DNA of 64,000 bases from Lepisosteus oculatus (lineage: Eukaryota > Chordata > Actinopteri > Semionotiformes > Lepisosteidae), in assembly GCF_040954835.1 (NCBI RefSeq), contig NC_090709.1, forward strand, positions 44,028,490 through 44,092,489, given 5' to 3'. The number at the start of each line of letters is the position of its first letter. The stretch's first letter is position 1. Under the pieces are notes generated by a model. It did not search any database. It was not told the DNA's origin and saw only the letters and a program-made list of their open reading frames with translations. Made by a program: the position numbers and the translations under genes. Positions 11,311-21,906 of this stretch are shown here, piece after piece.

Positions 11311-11722
11311 TAGCTTTTCTTTCACCTCCTTAGAGAAATGACTGCCTTTCACTTCTCTGTTTTCTTTCACAGCGTCGTGCACCTTTTCATTGCTCTCGCT
11401 TTCAGAGCCTCCGCACGGCAGTCGACTCGACATCAGGAAGCACATTGAAGTGAAAGCAGGAAGCGCTGCGACATGCACTGTGCAGATCCCGCCACACTAA
11501 GAGGTGAGTGGGTCTGTTCGATGCACAAAGAACGCTTTGAGAAGCGTCAAAGGCAAGTCATTCCGAGTTGGTCGTTTGTGTTTTCCGTTCAGACGCGAAA
11601 TGCTGAAATGATCTCTCGGCTCCTCGGTTGTCATTTCTGCTCCGTAAAGGAATCACAGCACGCGTCGGCTTCCAGCACGGTGGGTCGGGACACGATGCCG
11701 GGGGTCGGAGAGAGCGATGTCT

Positions 11723-11781
11723 TCCTCGTTAGTATAGGACCTGTCACCTGTCCCCACCTGTCACGCGGGAGACTGGGGTGC
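11723..11781 (+). pseudogene. truncated tRNA-Asp pseudogene (unit 4)
   Basis: Same relic as in the preceding units. Confidence 0.85.
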
Positions 11782-11931
11782 ATCAGGACGCGCCTTGAAG
11801 TGAAAGCAGGATGCGCTGTGACATGCACTGTGCAGATCCCGCCACACTAAGAGGTGGGTCCAGTGGGTCTGTTCGATCACAGCGCTAGGCGAATCCCCAA
11901 TCCCCTTTTGTGCCTGGCGACAAAAGATGTC

Positions 11932-12004
11932 TGTTTCCGCCCGGTTTCGAACCGGGGACCTTTCGCGTGTGAGGCGAACGTGATAACCACTACACTACGG
12001 AAAC
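11932..12004 (-). tRNA. tRNA-Val (CAC)
   Basis: Canonical copy. It is the last complete Val-CAC gene; unit 5 breaks off before this position. Confidence 0.96.
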
Positions 12005-12435
12005 GGTGGTAAGACGTGCCCAGCGGCCCAGCGCTGAGCTTCGCCAATGCGATTTAGCTGCTTCCAGTGCCTTTATTGGAGTGCGCTGATGGACCGTGCT
12101 CTCTCTCCAGAGACCAGCACGCCTGTCATGGACGGAGCAGGAAAGGCGGCGCCACATTCTACAGCCCTCTCCACGCAATCGACGAAATCGGGCTACTGAA
12201 GTGGAGAAAATCGCCTCTCCAGAAAGTGCAAATATCATCTTGGAGACTATAAATCCTATTGCCGAAGGTCAGCCCTGTCTACCAGAGTAACCCTCCCACA
12301 GCGATGATCAGCTCGTCTCACACGCGAGAAGTTTCGGTTGGAAACAAGCGCCCCCTCTTCTCGCACGTTTTGCACGTTCGAGTAGTTTTAATGCGGCTCT
12401 TTCGTACACGGTGCTGATCTTTTGGAAAGCAGGAG

Positions 12436-12496
12436 GCAAAACCGAGTCGAACCGCCTGGGTGAAAACCAGGAACCCTAACCGCTAGACTATATGGC
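12436..12496 (-). pseudogene. gapped tRNA-Glu (TTC) pseudogene (unit 4)
   Basis: Same gapped relic. Confidence 0.8.
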
Positions 12497-12690
12497 AGCG
12501 AACAACCATGCTGTTCACGGCATCAAGCAAGCAAACTACATAAATATGAGAAAACACGCAAGAGAGTTGTCACTCAGAGTGTCGATGTATACTGGGGCTC
12601 AGTTGAAATGCAACGTCAGGACTTTTCCGAATTATGTCACACGAAGAGAGCACAGCCCTTTCCGCCCTGCCGCGTGTGTCTCGGTAACTC

Positions 12691-12762
12691 GCTGTGATCG
12701 TATAGTGGTCAGTACTTTGCGTTGTGGCCGCAACAACCCCGGTTCGAATCCGGGTCACGGCA
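12691..12762 (+). tRNA. tRNA-His (GTG)
   Basis: Identical to the other His copies. It is shifted 8 bp relative to the 3385-bp period by the upstream deletion. Confidence 0.96.
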
Positions 12763-13336
12763 GAATAGGGGCGTCTGCTTTTACTACTCGCGCGAATGAA
12801 GGCAAAAAAAAGCCAATCGACGTGAACGAACGGCGCTTTACAGAGGAGTACTGCCTGACTGGATCGTTGATGAACGACAGAGGCCACTCCGACCTCTTCT
12901 CGGTTTTCTTCAATGACTTACTAAGGATCTTCTTCACATTCGCCCATGCAGGGGAAGCCAGTTACACCAAAGCAAACGCAGGAAAGTGCATTTCAAGCAG
13001 AGACCAGGAGGGACTTGTTTACACCGAGAGTGGGCGGAGAATGGAACAATGCGCCCAGCCCTGTTGCTGGAGCCGATTCTTGATGAGCTCTTGGGCTCAC
13101 TAAGAGGCCCCCGCTGGATGCTAATCTTTCTGTTGTTCTTGCAGGTCCTGCGCTGCTTTTGAGCCGACAGAGCTCGACCTGGTCTGTCGGCACAGCCCAA
13201 TTGCAAATGATCGGCTCCGCGTACAGAAGGAACGTGCGTTTGGTACAAGAGTGCACGAAGGCACCGGAAATACATTGGGAACAAATGACCGGTCGCTCAA
13301 GACCTCTGTGAAGTACAGGAGCGTGCAAAACGAGGC

Positions 13337-13409
13337 TGTTTCCGCCCGGTCTCGAACCGGGGACCTTTCGCGTGTTAGGCGAACGTGATAGCCGCTACAC
13401 TACGGAAAC
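13337..13409 (-). tRNA. tRNA-Val (AAC)
   Basis: Canonical, identical to units 2 and 3. Confidence 0.96.
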
Positions 13410-13518
13410 CTGTAGGGACTGCTGCTGGTGTCTCGCTTGCGTTTCGGGCTGAGAAAGGGACGCGTCACTTTAGGCAGGTGGCGCTGGAGAGAGGAACAAA
13501 GGGCGCGATGAAACAAAA

Positions 13519-13591
13519 TGCCGAAACCCGGGATCGAACCAGGGACCTTTAGATCTTCAGTCTAACGCTCTCCCAACTGAGCTATTTCGGC
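13519..13591 (-). tRNA. tRNA-Phe (GAA)
   Basis: Identical to the copy at 3372; it opens the partial fifth unit. Confidence 0.97.
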
Positions 13592-14608
13592 AGTGCGCAA
13601 AGCCCACAGCCACCTGCTCCAGCCTTCCTGTGTTGTGGCATGAGCGCACCAAGAGTAGCGGGAGAGTGTTGCAGGAACGTCACTCAGAAGGAAAGCCACC
13701 CAGCTGCGCCCTCTGAGCTCTGTCCAGCGCATCTTCCTCGCATGGACTCCTGCCTGCGACGGGCAGGAAACAATTAGCAAGAACAGAACGACACGCCATG
13801 GGTGTCTCATGACCGCACCTTAGGTTGTGACACGTGCAGGTGTGAGGGGTTGCTGGGGTACTTTGGAGCAGAGCTTGGGCGGACGGGGGGCGGGAAAGCA
13901 GACAAAGAGGTCTCAAGGTCTGCATGATCACAGCTCTCCGCCGCCCCAGGCTTCCGCTCTATAAGCTACTGGACACACCCGCCCCTCCTCACACAGACCG
14001 TGGAAAAGCCCCCGAGTGGGAGGGCTCTCTCTTCCTCCCAGGAGCTCTTGGACACGACGCACAGACAGGGCGCAGGGAGCCGCCGCCTGCAAACACGGCT
14101 CCAGGCAGGACTCCACTCCGCAGGAGCCGCAGAGCAGAGGAGATGAGGGCAGCTTTGCTCCTGTGCAGAGACCTGAGCTGTTGTTGCTGTGGATGCTGTC
14201 TTTTCTGCACTCGGGGTAGGAGTGAATGTTGAGTTGCCCTTAGAAATGAAGCAGAGCACTTCAACGGCACGGGTGTGTGTGTGTGCACCCTGGTGATTCT
14301 GGGAGACAGATCGAACCTGGGCTAAAAGAGAGGGGGCTTAGCCCTCTTCCATTTGCTAGTTCAAAGTTGTACAACCCATTTGTATCTGCTAGGCGGCGCA
14401 GTCGTCGTGCACAAAGAACGCTTTGAAAAGCGTCAAAGGCAAGTCATTCCGAGTTGGTCGTTTGTGTTTTCCGTTCAGACGCGAAATGCTGAAATGATCT
14501 CTCAGCTCCTCGGTTGTCATTTCTGCTCCGTAAAGGGATCACAGCACGCGTCGGCTTCCAGCACGCTGGGTCGGGACACGATGCCGGGGGTCGGAGAGAG
14601 CGATGTCT

Positions 14609-14680
14609 TCCTCGTTAGTATAGTGGCAAGTATCCCCGCCTGTCACGCGGGAGACCGGGGTTCGATTCCCCAACGGGGAG
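14609..14680 (+). tRNA. tRNA-Asp (GTC), T-stem mismatch
   Basis: Fifth Asp copy. All arms match except one base, G65 to A (plus position 14672), which turns the closing T-stem pair C49-G65 into a C-A mismatch. The anticodon GTC and the B box are intact, and a TTTT run follows (CTTTTA). It is probably transcribed, but its fold is weakened. Confidence 0.88.
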
Positions 14681-15091
14681 TAGCTTTTATTTCACCTCCT
14701 TAGAGAATGACTGCCTTTCACTTCTCTGTTTTCTTTCACAGCGTCGTGCACCTTTTCATTGCTCTCGCTTTCAGAGCCTCCGCACGGCACACGACTCGAC
14801 ATCAGGAAGCACATTGAAGTGAAAGCAGGAAGCGCTGCGACATGCACTGTGCAGATCCCGCCACACTAAGAGGTGAGTGGGTCTGTTCGATGCACAAAGA
14901 ACGCTTTGAGAAGCGTCAAAAGCAAGTCATTCCGAGTTGGTCGTTTGTGTTTTCCGTTCAGACGCGAAATGCTGAAATGATCTCTCGGCTCCTCGGTTGT
15001 CATTTCTGCTCCGTAAAGGAATCACAGCACGCGTCGGCTTCCAGCACGGTGGGTCGGGACACGATGCCGGGGGTCGGAGAGAGCGATGTCT

Positions 15092-15150
15092 TCCTCGTTA
15101 GTATAGGACCTGTCACCTGTCCCCACCTGTCACGCGGGAGACTGGGGTAC
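15092..15150 (+). pseudogene. truncated tRNA-Asp pseudogene (unit 5)
   Basis: Same relic as in the complete units, with one or two further substitutions. It forms the left side of the palindromic array end. Confidence 0.82.
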
Positions 15151-15217
15151 ATCAGGACGCGCATTGAAGTGAAAGCAGGATGCGCTGTGACATGTACTGT
15201 ACAGATCCCGCCACTAC

Positions 15218-15466
15218 TGGGCCCGATTTCCCCGGATCGAAACCGGGCGGAAACAGGCCCGTTTCGTTTGTTGCCACGCACACTGTTTGGGGATTCGCCT
15301 AGCGCTGTGATCCAACAGACCCACTTACCTCTTAGTGTGGCGGGATCTTCACAGTGCATGTCGCAGCGCATCCTGCTTTCACTTCAATGCGTGTCCTGAT
15401 GTACCCTGGTCTCCCGCGTGACAGGTGGGGATACTTGCCACTATACTAACGAGGAAGACATCGCTC
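15218..15466 (-). repeat. inverted array segment at the array end
   Basis: Read on the minus strand, this runs through a truncated Asp relic, the CACTAAGAGG spacer and the GCGCTAGGCGAATCCCC spacer into the 3' part of a tRNA-Val. That is the unit order in opposite orientation to unit 5. With 15086-15217 it forms an imperfect palindrome. The 3' end of tRNA-Val (T arm and acceptor strand) reads on the plus strand at about 15231-15256 and is a fragment only. Confidence 0.85.
15402..15455 (-). pseudogene. truncated tRNA-Asp pseudogene, inverted
   Basis: On the minus strand it begins exactly like tRNA-Asp. It has a normal D arm with the same sequence as the functional genes (unlike the in-unit relics) and the CTGTCACG anticodon stem-loop, then loses the T arm. 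It is a separate relic from those in the units. Confidence 0.82.
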
Positions 15467-16257
15467 TCTTAGTGTGCAAAACACTTACTTGCAGCATTGT
15501 GGGTGCTGTGGTTTAAATGCTATTGGTTTGTGAACAGAATACCCCTATCCCAGTGCATTGTGCCACATTAAATAGAAGCAAGAGAAAAAGAGATTCAGAA
15601 CGCAAAGCTGTGTCAGTGTTCTGTTTAAAAAATCGGTTTGAACATCAGGGGAGCTGTTTTTAATAAGGTGCTGAGTAAAGAATATTTTAATCTTCCTGCT
15701 GTCAGTAGTATTGTGCATATAGTTGACTCTTACCTGAATGAAAACAGGACGTAAAGGAAGGGTTTCAGAATTCAGACAAAGCTTTATTCCCGTGCTTACA
15801 GTCGGAGTATTTGGAGACTGCGCTATTCTGTTGCCTATGGTCATATACGCGTTTTTCGCATGAAGCCGTATTGAACAGTATTTCTCGCGTTGTGAACTTG
15901 TGTATACAGCGGTCCCCCGGGTTCCAGTTAGTGCGTAATTACGCATCGATGAAAAACCGGAGGTTTAAAAAAAGATAATTAGCTCACTGATACTTTGATG
16001 TAGAGGCTGTGGAAATATCTACATGTCGTGGTCTTTAAAATGCATTTGGTTTGAAGGCGTTCTGTGCTTCCGTTGCGAAGATATGGACAAAATAATATTC
16101 GTGATTGGTCAAAAAAATGTCATATAAACGAAAAAGTACAGGCTGAGAAAGCATTCACAATGTATTTTATACACAAAGCAAGTATTCTCGCGATTCTAAG
16201 AGGTTTCATGTAAACGCTACAGGCGTGCCAAAATCGTTTTCGAACTTCAAGCTAACT
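15467..16257 (-). repeat. ~795-bp dispersed repeat, copy 1
   Basis: The reverse complement matches 33925-34723, 34994-35790 and (same orientation) 46911-47707. On the minus strand it carries a start-to-stop frame of 133 codons (15545-15946) that also stays open at 46988-47389 and 34246-34647. Differences among the copies are mostly amino-acid changing, so I do not call it a gene. I recognise no family. It borders the tRNA array directly. Confidence 0.85.
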
Positions 16258-16424
16258 TTACCACGGGAAAATGTCATATAAACGAAAAAGTAAAGGCTGA
16301 GAAAGCATTGACAATGTATTTTATACACAAAGCAAGTATTCTCGCGATTCTAAGAGGTTTCGTGTAAACGCTACAGGCGTGCCAAAATCGTTTTCGAACT
16401 TCAAGGTAACTTTACCCCAGTCTG
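16258..16424 (-). repeat. partial tandem duplication of the repeat's outer end
   Basis: The last ~150 bp of copy 1 (from GTCATATAAACG to CTAACTTTACC) is repeated in tandem here with few changes. Confidence 0.8.
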
Positions 16425-17170
16425 GTACCGTAGGTCACGTAGCTGAAAATCCCAGTCATGTTTTTTTTCCTATCTTGTGGTACATAACGTACCATTTCGG
16501 ACTATCACAAAGGGCTTGAGATTTCGTTAAATGCATGTATTCATTTCCTTTCTGGAAAACTTGTATTTAAAGAAATTCACACAGCTTGCGAGAAATGAAA
16601 ATCAATTCTTGATTATCAGTGCAGAAGAAATATTACCAGCTGGCAAAAAAAAGATTTTTTTTTAACCGAAATGTTGTGATGTGAGACACGGACCCACCAT
16701 TCCATCTGTGTCGCTCGTTCGATTTCATAACTGAAAGGTTGGTGGTTCGAATCCACCCAGGAACGTGTTTCTTTTGCGATGTAAACATTGTCTTCGCAAA
16801 GGTCGATTGGATTTCTCAGCGAAACCTTAACCATTTTAATTTTTGCAGGAAATGCGAGAGCTTAACACGTGTCAGAATCACCGGGAAATGTCCAATTACT
16901 GTATGCCCAACATCGCAACTCCCCAGAAAACCAAATTCACCCAAGAAAAAGTCGAGTCGTCATTTATACCCCCGTTGCATCCTTTGCTGAAATATTTTAA
17001 AAATACAATGCAGATTTGTTTAAGAACTTGCGAGCTTTGTTACATTAGCACCGTGCATTTGGACTTCGATATTTTGACACATTTACCTTAATTTTAAACA
17101 TAAATACTGTACAATCTATTGTAATTTTGTTGTACTATTAAAATATGTTAGCTGAGGATGCAAAGGGGTG
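16425..17170. other. no gene; tRNA-like fragment and decayed tRNA-locus flank
   Basis: 16530-16650 resembles the sequence downstream of the Thr-like tRNA copies at 23750-23890 and 27840-27965 (TTCATTTCCTTTCTGGAA and CACAGCTTGCGA motifs). Around 16711-16765 a tRNA-like 3' half is visible (CATAACTGAAAGG, then GGTTCGAATCC in a paired T stem), but no matching 5' half. I see no coding region. Confidence 0.5.
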
Positions 17171-17179
17171 AAAGGGAAA

Positions 17180-17620
17180 GGTCAGAGGTGTAGTAACACC
17201 AAGGTTAGGATTGGTGGAGGTGATAAGGGTGTTGATGGTTTTTCTCTGTAGAGAATTTTGAGTTTTTTATCCTTCTCTGAAGTGAGAAACTGGAAGAGTT
17301 GGGAGTTGAGGGATCTGATAAGGTTAGTTATGGAAGGAAGTTGATGTGGAGCTTTTAACCGTAAAAACTCCTTAATGTCTTTGATGTTGTCATCAGCGAT
17401 AAACTGCATTCAGCAAAGAAAATTATCTTTGCTTACTGCCCTGTCTTTCTCACACCTGAAGAAGGATCCACAGCCGAAACATTGTGATTCTTTTCTTTTC
17501 AGCAGGAATAGTGCTTTAATTGTTCCTTTGCAGCCTACGCATGCTGACGCAGCTACCCACCCGATATCTAACATTCTATTATCACAACTATGAATGTCCA
17601 CTTTGGGTATTTTTTCCATG
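17180..17620. repeat. dispersed repeat with CTGAAGAAGG...CCGAAAC signature
   Basis: 17455-17570 contains CCTGAAGAAGG, CCGAAACATTGTG and TTCAGCAGGAATA, ending in GCATGCTGACGCAGC. The minus strand of 31190-31330 holds the same motif series, and a short piece lies at 57395-57425. This layout is familiar from fish dispersed repeats, but I cannot name the class. The upstream 75-residue minus-strand frame could be part of the same element. Confidence 0.5.
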
Positions 17621-18460
17621 CTTATTTATTATTATTATTTATTCTGTCATTGAAGCATATTTTATGTCATACTGAAGTGTCATAATCACTGAAAAAATAT
17701 TTTTTTCATTTAGAAAGTAAGAAAATGATAAATCACTAGGAATTGCATTTAGCCTGTTCTGATCTAGATTTTCTATATACTTTAACATGCCATGTTCACA
17801 ATGTCACAACTCAGAAATGAAACAGTGAAGTGTTGTAATTACAAATGTACATAGTGCCGGGACATTGAGATGTTTTGGTAATGAGGAAGGAGGGACATGC
17901 AATGTTCACAGGGTCAAATTTATAAAATGCTACAGTAAAATTTCTTGTATTTCGGGATTATGAGAGCCTGTTACATTGTGTCTCACACCTCAGTGTCAGA
18001 ATTTTGAGACATTTTTATAACCAGGGGTAGGTTCATAGCAATAAGCAGAAAGTGCGATCATCCTTTGCTCATCCTCGGTTAACCATATATTCTCATATGT
18101 CATGTTCTGAATGTCCCATTTAAAACTGCTACATTAAAATTAAGACTTTTTATGATCAGAAGGCAAGGTTGTGGTAAATATGCATAAAGTGCAAGTGAAC
18201 TTATCTTTTGCCTTTGTCTTGTTATTGTGAGTTTTGAAAATTGGTTTTCGATTTTCTGAAATGTGTTTCACACAAAAATGCAATTTGGATAGTCACTACT
18301 TATATATTCCCCTTTACTGAGGATATGTACAGTAATCCATCCCGATTAGTACTTTTAAAATTACTGTAGAGAGCCATCAGAAAGGGAATGAAAACTTGCA
18401 TTAAACAAAATCAAGCTGCATGTAATCATCCATAGTGATACATTTTGTAAGACAAGACAG
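17621..18460. other. AT-rich spacer, nothing recognised
   Basis: No tRNA, no coding similarity and no obvious repeat pair within the window. Confidence 0.5.
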
Positions 18461-18467
18461 GAAGAAA

Positions 18468-18540
18468 GACACTGCTGGGATTTGAGCACAGAATCTCCTG
18501 TTTAATAGGAAAACACTTTAACCAAATCAGCCAAGATGCT
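18468..18540 (-). pseudogene. tRNA-Thr-like pseudogene
   Basis: The minus strand aligns end to end with tRNA-Thr(AGT): TTGGCTGATTTGGTTAAAG D arm, AAACAGGAGAT after the loop and TCAAATCCCAG T arm. The anticodon position reads ATT instead of AGT and the acceptor and stems are mismatched. The downstream flank TTTCTTCCTGTC is shared with the copies at 23631 and 27717, so the whole locus was copied rather than a processed tRNA. Confidence 0.7.
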
Positions 18541-18992
18541 GTCAGAGTATTAACATCATGTCTGCGTCAGTGATTACAGCTGACTATCGCTGGAGGACAG
18601 TTCACTGTGAACAAGTCAGCCTGCATAATGAGGGGGAAGAGACTGACCTCTGTGATGCACTATAGAGTTACACTAACCTTCTATCCAACTGTTCTATGCG
18701 GCATTCTACCCTAGTGGTAAATATTGGTTTCCGTGCATGTAATATTCCTTTTTTTGTCAAATATTTTCAAGCACAAATTTTGCTGTTGAAAATAAGCTTT
18801 GTGGTTTTCAATGTTGTGATCCTTTTCCCCCAGTGTCACCCAAATTCATACACTGTGCTTTGGCAATTCTTCAGGCGATATTGTTTAGAGGAGCTCAGTT
18901 GAATTAGTTTGCGTATATAAAGTATTTCTTTTCCCTTTAATCCTTTAAAACATATTACATTTTCAAAACATTGTATCTTTCTTCCTACTAAT

Positions 18993-20382
18993 TGTAGCGG
19001 CAATGCTTGTTAATAAGACAGAATTAAGTGTTGCTGTGCTTTCCCAAATGAGGCCCCATCTCTCTCTTCACCTCTGTGGTGCAGCCACAGAGAAGCTATT
19101 CAGGCAGGCTGATTTAAAGATGTTTTCTTTTGATAAGGGACAGCTCCCAAATGGGGATGCATTTAGCTAAGCCTGGCTATCATGATCAATGGGCATCCAT
19201 TGGCGCCTAACTGTCTAGGGAGTGCCAGATGGACATCTGGACTGCATTCCTAAGTGTCAGGAGTAAGTGACTCATATCTCACCTTGATCAACCAATCAGG
19301 GACTGGTAGGGCCGAGTAACCCACGTGGGACTCTGATGCCCATGAAACTTTCATCCAATGAATGAACTGAAGTTCCTCCAGGTAAAAACAGGCAACAAAG
19401 AACTCCAAGACTATTCTAAAGGGAATTCAAAGGAGAATTCCAGGAGTGTGAGACAATTCCAGGGCAGGACGGCCCAGGAGCAGAAAGGCTCCCAAGGGCA
19501 GGACATTCTCGCAGCGCGCCTCCTGACCATCCTGAGACTCAGCCTGGACCACCACGGAACGGCCAGTGTGTCCAAGTGCCAGAACTTTCCTTTGTTCTAA
19601 GAGTCGAGAGCGGAGGTTGCCAGAGAGTAACCAGAGGATCCACCCGAGGTTAGCACCAGCAGCAGGCCTCTTGAAAAGGTCAGAACTGTGGACAGCTGAA
19701 TCACTATTCAGAACTAGCGCTTCATCAGGAACGAACTGGTCTTCTTCCTGACCTGCTGGGACTCACAGTCATCTTTTCTCCTGTGCACAAACTTCGCTAG
19801 TTTCAGCCAAAACTAACTAGCCAGTATTCAGAGAGCATCAGCAGCGCACCGTCACAAGCCGCACAGCACAGCCTGGTACGGAGCCAGAGAGTGCGGATTG
19901 GACAGCAACAAGCCTGCATTTGCTTGTGCCCGCAGGAGATCTGAATCCCCAGAGATTGGATGAGTATTCAACTTCACTGCATTACTGCTCCAGAATTCTA
20001 TTGTTATCCCAACCAGTTGATATCAATTTAATTCCTAAGAGTTGTGTACTTGTTTTGAGTATCTAATGCAGAAGTTGTAACCAAGTTAAATTACGAAACG
20101 GTCTAAATGAATGATATACCGAACGTATGTCCTCTTGATATGTGTAACTCTTTGTAACTGAATGAATATATATCTTTTGTATTCTGATAACCCTTACGAT
20201 AAGATCTGTTTGGTTTACATGCATATTATATATATTAATGAATGTATCCTCGTGTATTAGTACCTGTGTGTGCGTTGTTTGAGTTATCTCGCATGGTTGG
20301 ATTCTGAGACCATTAAAAGAATCAATTTTGTGATTAACTGCCACAATTAATAATTGTCCCAGTAAATGCCCAAACCCCTACA
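18993..20382 (+). mobile_element. LTR fossil, left LTR
   Basis: This ~1.39-kb block starts TGTAGCGGC and ends CCTACA. It is repeated directly at 21907-23266 and inverted at 44104-45460. It is followed by GAACTGGTGCC, a plausible primer-binding leader that also follows the inverted copy. I take it as a long terminal repeat of an LTR retrotransposon whose superfamily cannot be told from what is here. The copies differ by scattered substitutions and indels, so the insertion is not recent. No coding domain is present. Confidence 0.7.
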
Positions 20383-20394
20383 GAACTGGTGCCT

Positions 20395-21906
20395 CGTGAG
20401 AGCACACTACAACAGTGTGTGATCTCCTGTCCCAGCCTGAGGAGCAGACACCGAACCTGTCTCTCAATAAAAATAATACAGTGTGCGATCTCCTCTCCCA
20501 GCATGAGGAACAGACAGTGACCCTGTCTCTCAATAATAATAATACAGTGTGTGATCTCCTGTCCCAGCCTGAGGAGCAGACAGCGAGCCTGTTTCTCAAT
20601 AATAATAGAACAGTGTGTGATCTCCAGTCCCAGCCTGAGGAACAAACAGTGAGCCTGTCTCTCTATAATAATAATACAGTGTGTGATCTCCTGTCCCAGC
20701 CTGGGGAACACTGAGCCTGTCTCTCAATAATAATAGTACAGTGTGTGATCTCCTGTCCCAGCCTGAGGAACAGACAGCGAGCTTGTCTCTCAATAATAAT
20801 AATAATATAGTGTGTGACCTCCTGTCCCAGCTTGGGGAACAGGGAGCCAGACTCTCAATAATAATAACACTGAGGAACAATGAGTTTATCTGTCAATAAT
20901 AATAATACAATGTGATCTCCTGTCCCAGCCTGAGGAACAGTGAGCTTGTCTCTCAATAATAACAATACAGTGTGTGATCTCCTGTCCCAGCCTGGGGAAC
21001 AGACAGTAAACCTATCTCTCAATAATAATAATCCAGTGTGGAATGTCCTGTCCCAGTCTGGGGAACAAACAGTGAGCATGTCTCTCAATAATAATAGAAC
21101 AGTGTGTGATCTCCAGTCCCAGCCTGAGGAAAAGTGAGCTTGTCTCTCAATAATAAAAATACAGTGTGTGATCTCGTGTCCCAGTCTGAGGAACAGACAG
21201 TGAGCCTGTATCTCAGTAATAATAATAATACAGTGTGCTACCTCCTGTCCCAGCCTGAGGAAGAGACAGTGATCCTGCCTCTCAATATTAATAATACAGT
21301 GTGTGATCTCCTGTCCCAGCCTGGGGAACAGAGAGTAAACCTATCTCTCAATAATAATAATCCAGTGTGTGAGCTCCTTTCTTAGCCTGAGGAACAGACA
21401 GTGATCCTGTCTCTCAATAATAATAATCCAGTGTGGAATGTCCTGTCCCAGTCTGGGGAACAAAAAGTGTGCTTGTCTCTCAATAATAATAGATCAGTGT
21501 GTGATCCCCTGACCCAGCCTGGGGAGCACTGAGGCTGTATCTCAATAATAATAATACAGTGTGTCATCTCCTGTTCCAGCCTGAGGAACAGTGAGCTTGT
21601 CTCTCAAAAATAATAATACAATGTGATCTCCTGCCCCAGCCTGAAGAACAGACAGTGAGCCTGTCTCTCAGTAATAATAATACAGTGTGTGATCTCCTGT
21701 CCCAGCCTGAGGGACAGACGGTGAACCTGTCTCTCAATAATAATAATAATACAGCGTGTGACCTCCTTTCCCAGCCTTAGGAAGAGACAGTGAGCCTGTC
21801 TCTCAATAGTAATGATACAGTGTGGGATCTCCTGCCCCAGCCTGGGGAACAGACAGTGATCCTGTCTCTCAATAATAATACTCCAGTGTGGAATGTCCTA
21901 TCCCAG
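20395..21906. repeat. minisatellite, ~60-66 bp unit, about 23 copies
   Basis: The tandem unit is built from CAGTGTGTGATCTCCTGTCC, CAGCCTGAGGAACAGACAG, TGAGCCTGTCTCTCAATAA and an (AAT)n run whose length varies between copies. It fills all the space between the two LTRs. Many units are a multiple of three long, so long repetitive open frames appear on both strands; these are by-products of the period, not proteins. Confidence 0.93.

Larger units (their letters stand above)
10156..13532. repeat. tRNA array unit 4 (3377 bp)
   Basis: Fourth unit. It is 8 bp shorter because of a deletion near 12586, between two GTCGA direct repeats that are both present in units 1-3. The deletion lies in spacer between the Glu relic and the His gene and should not matter for the tRNAs. 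It also fuses two spurious reading frames into a longer one. Confidence 0.97.
13533..15217. repeat. tRNA array unit 5, partial and diverged
   Basis: It matches the first half of the unit (Phe, Asp, truncated Asp) but shows clearly more substitutions and small indels than units 2-4 from about 13850 onward. It ends abruptly at the CCGCCACT sequence near 15213, where an inverted segment begins. Val-CAC, Glu, His and Val-AAC are absent. Greater divergence at the array edge is what incomplete homogenisation of terminal units would give. Confidence 0.93.

Noticed and set aside
1-15466. Dozens of 60-203 codon frames recurring every 3385 bp
   Set aside because: They overlap tRNA genes and one another on both strands and have no recognisable domains. 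They recur only because the DNA unit recurs.
16711-16765. A complete tRNA with anticodon CAT
   Set aside because: The 3' half looks like a tRNA, but no paired D arm or acceptor 5' strand can be found upstream. Noted only as a fragment.
20395-21906. Repetitive frames such as TVCDLLSQPEEQ repeats on both strands
   Set aside because: The minisatellite unit is often a multiple of three bases long, so long frames arise automatically. No start context, splice site or homologue is visible.
20395-21906. CRISPR-like regular repeat pattern
   Set aside because: Units are contiguous and diverged, with no constant repeat separated by unique spacers, in a vertebrate genome. It is a minisatellite.
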